Shown here one piece after another: positions 56,297 through 64,000 of a DNA stretch of 64,000 nt (position 1 is the stretch's first letter; each line of letters starts with the position of its first letter). Source of the DNA: Peronospora farinosa. Taxonomy: Eukaryota; Oomycota; Peronosporomycetes; Peronosporales; Peronosporaceae. The position numbers and the translations under genes were made by a program. The notes under the pieces were generated by a model. It ran no database searches and was not told the origin of the DNA. It worked only from the letters and a program-made list of their open reading frames with translations. The stretch is from assembly GCA_947646735.1 (NCBI GenBank), contig CANTFK010000129.1:62001-126000 (forward strand). The letters run 5' to 3'.

Positions 56297-58329
56297 TCTC
56301 AATGGAGTCAATGTAGCACTGAAGAGCTGAAAACAAAGTGAGAAGGTACGAAGTATCCTCGTTACTACGAAGAGCGACGACCAATACATTTTTATGCAAA
56401 TTAAATCGACCACTAGAAAGCCACTTAAAAGTTTGGAATTGTGCAACCACCGGTCAATGATACAGACGTGAGGTGCTGCTTGGAGTATGCATGTCGTTTT
56501 AAGCTTACTTTTTGTGTTGGTTAGCTTGTTATCGTCTTAGAACTCACAATTGCATTTGCGAATCGATCTTGTTTAACTGCTTACGCCATGCGTATAAGTT
56601 TTCTTTCACGTAGCTGAAAAGGCAGTAGCAAATAGAATTGGTTGCTCCCACCGATAGATGCAATTCGTAGACGGTGTTTCCAATCTTAGTTCAAGTGCTT
56701 GAACTAGCTCCGTGCAGGAAGTCATGAACGTCAACAGGGCGGATCAGATCTTCCCTACTTCAGCAGAAACAGTACGAAGATCGACTACAAGTCTGTGTCA
56801 ATATCCGCATCTGTTGTTGTCTAAATTGCAGTATTAATTTGACCCTGCCTGACATTGCGACGCATTGACAAAGGACTTGACGACAGAGGCTCCAAGTGCA
56901 GCATTCACTCAACAAGCAAGACTAGATTTCATTAGCGAGAAGCGCTTGCTTGCAAAACTGTTGAGCTTACAATTTCCATTAAGTTGTCGCACGCAGCATT
57001 ACCAATTTCCGCTTCATGTCCAAGATTACGGTGCCGGGATACGGTCGTGCCCAGCATCACATAGACGATGCAGCCTAATCATTTTGCTGTGCCGACACCA
57101 CGCGTAGGTACATAGTGAAAACAACTTCATACCTCGCGGTGTCGTTGACGGTCCCAACTTCTGTACTCCTATAACTCCTAATAGCCACGGGTGGTTCGGG
57201 CTCGCATATGTTCTCTTAATCTCTACGAAGGCCAGACAAAGTTAGGTGTCCACGACTTTTACCGGATGGTCGTCCGCAAACCATGCCAGGCACTTTCTCT
57301 GCTGGACTTTCGCTTGCGGTCTATTGTCGTCGCCCCTCGTCCCTTATATCTCTCTCCCAATACAAGCCAGTGAAACTTTGATCTGGGGAAAGATTCAGCT
57401 CCAACTGAGGGTGCAAGGCGGCCACAGCTATCTGCATGTTACGACATATTTATATCCGAACCGAGAGGGCAGTCCGGCGTTCATAGACGTGCTGCCAGCC
57501 GTAGGCAATGCCTGGACCCTCCAGCGTTGCTAGTGTGATTAACTACCTACCAGAGATCTTGCACTAACCAGTAAACAGACAGTCTGTTCTCTCTTTCTCT
57601 CCCTTATGTCTCTCCTAATTGCCAGAAATGCGTCGAAGAACGACGATGTGTTGTCGCACAGGAACCAAAACATTTGGAGATTAAGAAACAGTGCTAGCCA
57701 CTGACAGAGATCCTTGACTCGAGCGGAGCCACCAGAACGCCCGTGTGCTCGTCCTTCTACAGCGCGAGCAACAGCACAGCATCCTCCAGCTCGCACCCAC
57801 GGACTTGTACACGCAGCACTCGAACCTTTCGTCGATATGTCACCGCTTCAGGTCGACGGTCTCTAAAGCTCTCAACCTTTTGGATGATCTATCGCTCGCT
57901 GCTTTTCTATGCTCATGTTTCGCGGCGTATTTGTGCAAATCAGCGCCCAGACGACATTCGATGAGATCTTACGGACTGGTGTGAAATCCGATACTATAAA
58001 TAAATTATAAGCTTGGTGACACTCACCCTATCGTCAATCTTTTGTCGCTGCTTCTCGATTGCATCGACTTGTCATCTTAACATTCGCTAGCTCGTTGCTT
58101 TGCTACAGACTTGATGCAAAATACAATAAGCACTCAACTTACGCCGGAGCCCTCATCTGCGAGCTTAGTCACTCTCCTGACAAAAAATTAGCCAAGCTGC
58201 AGCAACGCGTTCGCAGTTTGTGCGGGATAAAGATGCTGTCAACTGTGTTTTGCAAAAAGGATAAGGAATGGGCTTTCCTTCTTGTGCCTAGCCTTGGGCT
58301 ATCGATGCACAAGGTATTTATACGTTTGC
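56297..58329. other. Upstream region of RXLR gene 2
   Basis: 56297-56470 is the inverted match to the leader of RXLR gene 1. 56910-57320 matches 36600-36990 in direct orientation. The frame at 57745-57984 is open but has no recognisable domain. No gene is supported. Confidence 0.45.
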
Positions 58330-59585
58330 AATATTCACGAACGGTATCACTGTCTACTTCAAGAGTCCGGAAGGTAATCATAGCCGCTGCTGACAATTTT
58401 TGCTCGTATTTGAGTTCCGCATCTGCACTCTAGGTGATTACTTGCAACACCAAGTAAACCCTTTCGCCATGAATTCATCTTCTTAGTGACTGTGTTCAGA
58501 TCGGAAGGCTTCTTCCAGGTCCAACAGATATACTTTTCACTGGCTTCATTCAACTTATCATCTCACTTTCATTAGCATTGTAATCTTCCTGCTCCATTCT
58601 CTTCCACACCTCTCGCTTTCGTCTGCTTTGGATCTCCATGTAGCAGAGCACTTTGAACAAAGAATCCACTTGCAAATACAAGGGCCTGCAATCATCACGA
58701 CAAATCCACTACTGCGTCGTTCTAATCGGGTATTCCATCCAGATCCTTTCCTAGCCCAACGGACGATGCTAACGTGCAAGCAATGGTAGTTGTTCAGGAT
58801 GCATGCACAGCAAAAACGTTGCTGTATCCCTTGCAAGAGAATGCTGATTATCGGCCTCTGATACAGGACGGATAGGACACTCCCTCGTAAAGCGATCCAA
58901 CATGATCAGCGCAAAAATGTCTGCTATTCACCGTCATGCCTTGTGGTTAGCTTCGTTGTAATCTTGCCATATATACTTTGCCGCTCCGTCGTCCCGTTTC
59001 TCGTCGGCATTGCAGCAAACTTAAAATGCTCGGTCGTGGATTACGGCATCGCCGTGATCGAGCATATCTCGTCGGCTCTGAGAAGTATTGATGCTTAGGA
59101 CCTCTAAGAATGCGCTCACTATGAGGCGCTCTCGTTAGCCATGGATTCACGCAAGAACAGCATTGCTTTCGTCGTGGAGAAGATACCAGTCATGCAAAAT
59201 TCTGGTACACTTTTGCTAGCCGACGCTGCATTGTCCCTCGTCAACGCGCTAACAAGATGCCGATGGAGGACACGTACAAGTTTACAAAATGCTGACCCAA
59301 GATTCCCGATGCGGAGATGTCAACTGATATCACTTATCCTGGTAGTACATGCAGGCAAGATAAACACTGTAATGAGGTTTTGTGCAATACACGCAGATTC
59401 TACAGCGACAACTCGTTTCAGCAGTCCAGATTGCGAATTGAGTACAATTCATCATTTTCCAGTCGTGTTTCTCTTCCAGTACACGCGTACCCACAGCCGA
59501 CTGGTTTTACTCGTTACTATTTCTCACGTTAAAATACACAAACCATTCCACGCACCATTCCCGACCGAGCCCGTAGTCTTGTTTT
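58330..59585 (-). repeat. Duplicated module, copy 3 (reverse)
   Basis: Reverse copy of 34.27-35.5 kb and closely similar to copy 2, with the copia-like remnant at 58558-58836. It adjoins the broken IQ gene directly, as in copy 1. Confidence 0.75.
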
Positions 59586-59589
59586 CGCT

Positions 59590-60526
59590 TACGGAATCAG
59601 TGATGCACGTCGACGCAGGATGATCTTGTATTCCCACAACTGCTGCTGTGCGTAACTCGATACATACAGCACGTACATACTGCCCTTTGGCGTACATCTT
59701 CAAGGGAAATGGTCGACTCGGGTCGTTCTTGGGCTGCGTACTGGACTTGACGATTTGCAACTTAGCCAGGTCCAAACTAACCAGTAGCTCGGCAGTCGTG
59801 TCGTCAAAGAGGAGGAAACTTGTGTCCGTGAGAACGCCCCAACGCGTCACCAGCGTCTTCCGCAAAGACGAATCGCTTGATGGCCTTTTTTTAGGTGTCA
59901 CTGGTGCCGTAGAAGTCAACGACGCATTGCTCGACACTTTTCTAGTTCAACACGAGAACGGTTGTTTCGCTCGCATGATACAGGCGGCGCCATGAGAAAT
60001 TGGCCCGATTTGCACGGCATCCGAGACGAAATGGGCTTAATTTTCAGCTCCATCGTGCCCTTTGTGAAGCAGTACAGTCTCACGACACACTCGTTACTGG
60101 AAACTTCCATTTTGCCAGCGGTGCACAAATCTTTGTCTTGTTTTCCCATCCGGGCTCCATCGGTATAATTGCTTGTCCTAAGAACCGCAACCCACCTGTA
60201 TTGGTGACGCCGATAAATGTCGTGACAATGTCACACTTGCTGGACAACATGGGGATGTAGAACCTGTCCTTCCATGTAGGCAGGGTCACCTTAGTGCATT
60301 TGTTCGTGGCAAAGTGGAACATGAAGGGTCCGAATGGCTTTTTGACACACGCGAACGTTGCAATACACCGATAAGATGGTCCGGTAGTCAAAAAGCAGCT
60401 CAAGACGTTGCACCCCCCGTGATCTGTAGCTCCACAGGGCGTCCGACGGCACTAAGACGCATGGATAACTTCGTTCGAGATGTCAGGAAACAGCACACAA
60501 GTCGTTGCATGACGAGAGTGGCAGCG
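59590..60526 (-). pseudogene. Broken copy of the IQ/C2/PH-like gene
   Basis: Matches the intact gene's region 33331-34265 in reverse orientation, but its first 85 codons or so are absent and the frame changes at least twice: PH-like part at 59524-59937, middle at 59916-60149, C2-like part at 60080-60403. Similarity within each piece is high (for example TRWGVLTDTSFLLFD and KWKFPV), suggesting a fairly recent copy. Confidence 0.85.
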
Positions 60527-61185
60527 TCTACGATGGATGCTCATCATGGATATTACTGTGATTAAACTCCTCTTACAATTGTTAGCGCTATAAGAGATAA
60601 GCCCATTAAAATTCACATTTTCATCGGGCGACTTCAAAAAGCTGCTAGACGAAGCTGCGTGTGGGTGGAGAGATCTCTTAAGCACAAAATGAAGGTGTGA
60701 ATAAACCTTGTAATCATTTTTGTATTGAAACCGTGTAATACGCAAATGAATACAAGGTTTATTCCTCCATTCTTCCATTTCTCTAACCATTTGTAACTTT
60801 CGACCTACATGTACCGGTAAGATTTATTTATTTTGTAGTAAATCTACCTAAGTAGCAATAAAAATGTGGTTTAAAAACTAAACATGACGAAATAGCTGAT
60901 ATAATGATAATCTAGTTTTACTTTGATATGTAGAAAACTAGTATAAGGACTGGATTATTCCAAGAAGTGATACATGTGCTTTTAGTACTACATCTTTTCT
61001 TGTAGCATGTGTATCAATTATCTGCAGTGATGTGGCTTCTTGTTTCATAGATTTGTTTTGAATTGTATCTCGACTGCCGGGCAGGTGCAATCGACTTTTG
61101 TCTCCTATACCAGTACTTCTGCCTTCTATGGCCGCCCGGTCTGGCTGACTACTACGTACATGTACACGAAGCTACTGCATCGTAA
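60527..61185. repeat. Left inverted-repeat arm and spacer beside DnaJ gene
   Basis: About 60440-60870 is the reverse complement of 62690-63150. It includes a small foldback at about 60697-60764 whose two 28-bp halves (GAATAAACCTTG...) pair at about 25 positions. From 60870 to 61185 the sequence is AT-rich and holds the DnaJ 3' flank; no gene seen. Confidence 0.7.
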
Positions 61186-62371
61186 TCAATAGCGCCGCGT
61201 TCGCCGAAGTCTACGCAGCTCGTCACAGGGTGGCATCTTCATCTCCAATGCTTTACGCATGGCAGACTCTCGGTCTTCACTACGAGAGTTGCGAGCACGG
61301 TAGATCATCCGTTTCTGGCGCAGCTTTATGTTTTCACAATTCTCGGCAAGCCTTGACACATGCGCCTGCTCCACCATTTGCTCGACTCGTTTGAGATCGC
61401 GCCAGTCGGTCGTGTACCGCTGTTCAAAATCGCGCTCTACATAGTATGGAATACCCTTCACCACATTCGCCATTTGTGTCGTGCGCTGCACGTTGAATTG
61501 CTGTGTCGGGTTTAAACTGAATGGCATCTCCGGGTTCGCCGGAATCGATAATAACGACATGATGAAGATCAGCAGCAGCGGCAAGAACTGGGTCAAAGTC
61601 GCCATGCCACCACGTGGTACCTGTTGCTGTCGGTGATCTTGCTGTGGTTGCGGCGGTCGTCCACGTGGACGGTAGCCACCACCACCAAAAAACATGTTGA
61701 AAATCTCTTCCGGTGTAATGTCATCGTCCTGGCCGTATCTGCGTCCCTGGTGTTGCTGTTGCTGCACAGGTGCATCATCACCATATCGGCTATAATGTGC
61801 ACGCTTGTCGGGGTCGCTCAAAACTGCAAACGCTTTTCCAACAGCCTTAAACGCATCCTCTGCTCCTGGGGCACTGTTCTTGTCCGGATGCAGCTTCAGC
61901 GCCAACTACACAACCATCACCACAACATCAACACCACAGAAAGCCGACCAGACAATTGCATTATCATCTTACCTTGCGATAAGCCTTTTTTATCTCGCTC
62001 TCCGTTGCAGTTTGTTGCACTGCCAGCACTTCATAGTGAGTCTTGCACGCCTTAATCTTCCGTACCATCTGGGCCTGATCCGCTGTATACGGTCGCGAAG
62101 GCTCCGTCGAAGGAGATCTTAATGGAGCATTAGCTCGAGTTGTTCGATGACGCACTCTTGCAGTCGAAGCTGGTGACGTCGGCTGTGCACTGGGTATCGA
62201 GGCCTTCTCCAGCTCTGCCTTGGCACGATCGCGCATTGCCTCCACACCCGCCAGCGGATACATGCGGTGCGACTTGTCAAAGAACTTGACTGCCTTTTCC
62301 CAATCTCCGAGCCGTAGAAACTTCTTTCCGATCTCAAGGCATTTCTCAGCCTCCCCTTTATTCATCTCCAT
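61186..62371 (-). CDS. ER-membrane J-domain protein, DNAJB12/DNAJB14-like
   Basis: Hsp70 co-chaperone, 372 residues from exons 62371..61973 and 61905..61186 (67-bp phase-0 intron). The N-terminal helices (KCLEIGKKFLRLGDWEKAVKFFDKS) are the TPR-like segment of DNAJB12/14. The J-domain (about 110-175) starts THYEVLAVQQTATESEIKKAY, and the HPD motif lies just after the splice junction (LALKLHPDKN). A Gly/Gln-rich linker leads to one hydrophobic helix (FLPLLLIFIMSLLSIP) and a C-terminal DUF1977-type region (YYVERDFEQRYTTDWRDLKRVEQMVE). Animal relatives sit in the ER with the J-domain in the cytosol and help ER-associated degradation; the same is inferred here. Confidence 0.9.
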
Positions 62372-62421
62372 ACTATAAGTCCGTCTGATTTGAAGCTCGT
62401 AGCAAAGTGAATACTACGGCT

Positions 62422-62526
62422 ATGGACGTGAAAGTTGCACTTACAGATACAAAAGACGCAGAAGAAAATATAAACGTCACTAGTAGCGTTAATAGCGAGC
62501 AGATGCAGCCAAGGAGCGTCGACGAG
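62422..62526 (+). CDS. Orphan first exon of an interrupted or very long gene
   Basis: An ATG-led frame of 35 codons (MDVKVALTDTKDAEENINV..., ending SVDE) stops at a strong GTAAGG donor. It starts 50 bp from the DnaJ start codon on the other strand, as a divergent partner. No matching next exon is visible; the following sequence is the inverted-repeat arm and then a gypsy element. The downstream exons may lie beyond the window or have been lost. Confidence 0.4.
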
Positions 62527-62689
62527 GTAAGGGCACGTGAGCACCACTTGTCAATTAAATGGAGGCTATTATATTAAGAGACTGTATCGACTTTTCAGGG
62601 GTTATGTTTTTAAGAACGAAATGTATTTGACAGGGTATAGAATGAGAAAAAAGTGCTTATATTTGGGACTTTTGATGAAAAAATCTAAA

Positions 62690-63150
62690 GTTTTGCCTTA
62701 AAACCACATTTTTATTGCTTCCAAGTGACATAGGTAAATTCTCCAGTGCGATTGTTATATATTACACTACCATAAAATGAATGAATCTTACCGTTACATG
62801 AAGTCGAAAGTTACAAATGGTTTAAGAAATGGAAGAATGGAGGAATAAACCTTGTAATCATTTGCGTATTACACGGTTTATTCACACCTTCATTTTGTGC
62901 TTAAGAGATCTCTCCACCCACACGCAGCTTCGTCTAGCAGCTTTTTGAAGTCGCCCGATGAATATGTGAATTTTGGATGGGCTTATCTTTTATAGCGCTA
63001 ACAATTGTAAGAGGAGTTTAATCACAGTAATATCCATGATGAGCATCCATCGTAGACGCTGCCACTCTCGTCATGAAACGACTTGTGTGCTGTTTCCTGG
63101 CATCTCGAACAAAGCTATCCATACATCTTAGTGCTGTCGGACGCTCTTCA
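62690..63150 (+). repeat. Right inverted-repeat arm with IQ-gene fragment
   Basis: Reverse complement of about 60440-60870, with a 23-bp deletion in the small foldback. At 63055-63150 it contains the IQ-helix part of the IQ gene (CGACTTGTGTGCTGTTTCCT). Together with the left arm it encloses the DnaJ gene and the orphan exon. Confidence 0.8.
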
Positions 63151-63247
63151 TCTGTATACCCTGTTCAATGGAGGAAGAGGTGATGTAGATGGTGAGGTTG
63201 ACCTTGAGGCCCTCCCATCTTAAAATGCTCTCTTAGAGCTAGACGAA

Positions 63248-64000
63248 ATGTCTGTGGATGAATTTCATCAAGCCTTGAAGGCTGGTGATCTTTCCGATGT
63301 GGTGGTCATTCGACCTAACCTCGAGCTGAACTCATCCTCGCTTGTCGATGAGACAGTCCTTGAACATACAAAGGCGGCACTTAGTGCACGTAGTGGAGCA
63401 TCTATTCTGAAGAACCCTTCTGATCCCTACTTTCCCTTAGCAAAGAAGTTTCAGGACGTGGTGTGCCACGATCCACCGTCGGTTCTACCACCTGATAGGG
63501 GTGTACGTCATGAGATTGACTTGGTTCCTGGAACCAAATACTGTGTATTACGGAAGTGGCCTTTACCCAAAGAACAGTGTGACGTCATTGACGAGTTCTT
63601 TCGTGCAAAGCACGCGGCGGGCATGGTGCGTGAGAGCAAATCTCCGCACTCTACACCCACTTTCTGTGTTAAGAAACCGAATGGTAAATGGCGTATCGTT
63701 CATGCTTATAATAAGCTCAATGCAGCCACTATACCTGCACAGACGCCAATACCCAGAAAGGATGTTCTTCAGAACAATTATGTCGGTTGTACCATGTATA
63801 GTGCGCTAGACTTTGTCGATGGTTATTACCAATTGCTTATGCGAGCTAGCGATATTCCGCTTACTGATGTTAGTACTCCGAGTGGTATGCTCTGGGAGTG
63901 GTTGGTGATGCCCCAGGGGCTATCTGATGCTCCGGTTACGTTTAACCGTTTGGTAACGCAATTGTTTCGACCCCATCGAAGTTATGCACAGACGTACTTT
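63248..64000 (+). mobile_element. Ty3/gypsy retrotransposon pol (reverse transcriptase), partial
   Basis: An open frame of 251 codons runs from the ATG at 63248 ([13 protein letters not shown]) to the window edge. It encodes the region before and inside the reverse transcriptase: [31 protein letters not shown] (first catalytic Asp) and [16 protein letters not shown]. The YxDD motif would fall just beyond the window. No stop or frameshift is seen, so the element may be young. LTR and gag are not visible upstream within 100 bp, where IQ-fragment sequence starts. Confidence 0.88.

Noticed and set aside
57745..57984. 79-codon open frame with a hydrophobic patch
   Set aside because: Starts and ends in sequence without similarity to known families; too short to support alone.
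58059..58433. 124-codon frame resembling a secreted protein at its N-terminus
   Set aside because: It begins at TTG, not ATG, and its second half is the tail of the duplicated module, so it is a chance join.

Overview
The window is nuclear DNA of an oomycete, most likely a plant-pathogenic member of the Peronosporales. The evidence is two genes with canonical RXLR-dEER effector architecture, a GPCR-PIPK bigram protein (a class seen mainly in oomycetes), an oomycete-type folate-biopterin transporter pseudogene, and short introns of about 60-160 bp in otherwise compact genes. The species cannot be named from the sequence alone.

1-32 kb is a dense housekeeping block. In order it holds: the 3' part of condensin II subunit G2; a Ser/Thr kinase; a 3.1-kb gene-poor gap; a DDT/WHIM chromatin protein; the exosome nuclease RRP6/EXOSC10; a mitochondrially targeted PPR protein fused to a CDIN1-type nuclease; an MFS sugar transporter; a HINT3-like HIT protein; tRNA-dihydrouridine synthase 3; an NSUN2-like protein lacking its catalytic cysteine; a 2710-residue ubiquitin protease carrying NZF fingers, a UBR-like finger and repeated beta-prism-like segments; and an F-box/LRR protein. 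Several neighbours concern RNA processing (RRP6, PPR-CDIN1, DUS3, NSUN2-like) or ubiquitin (USP, F-box), but nothing shows co-regulation beyond shared intergenic spacers.

33-39 kb and 53-63 kb are plastic. An IQ/C2/PH-like gene (33.1-34.3 kb), a copia-like remnant and an RXLR effector (37.2-38.4 kb) recur in inverted, mostly collinear order at 60.6-54.7 kb. The second RXLR gene (55.2-56.3 kb) is intact and the second IQ gene is broken. Further IQ-gene fragments lie at 38.7 and 63.1 kb, and the latter forms an inverted repeat around a DnaJ gene.

39-52 kb is a second conserved island: GPCR-PIPK, a transporter pseudogene, an eight-exon PP2C phosphatase, a small membrane protein, ribosomal protein eL15, AUH-type enoyl-CoA hydratase, an eIF4E-family protein, a small membrane/coiled-coil protein and a C2-dysferlin protein. 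The window ends inside a Ty3/gypsy pol gene. No tRNA, rRNA or CRISPR array was recognised. Exon borders below were worked out by eye from GT-AG signals, reading frame and family similarity.
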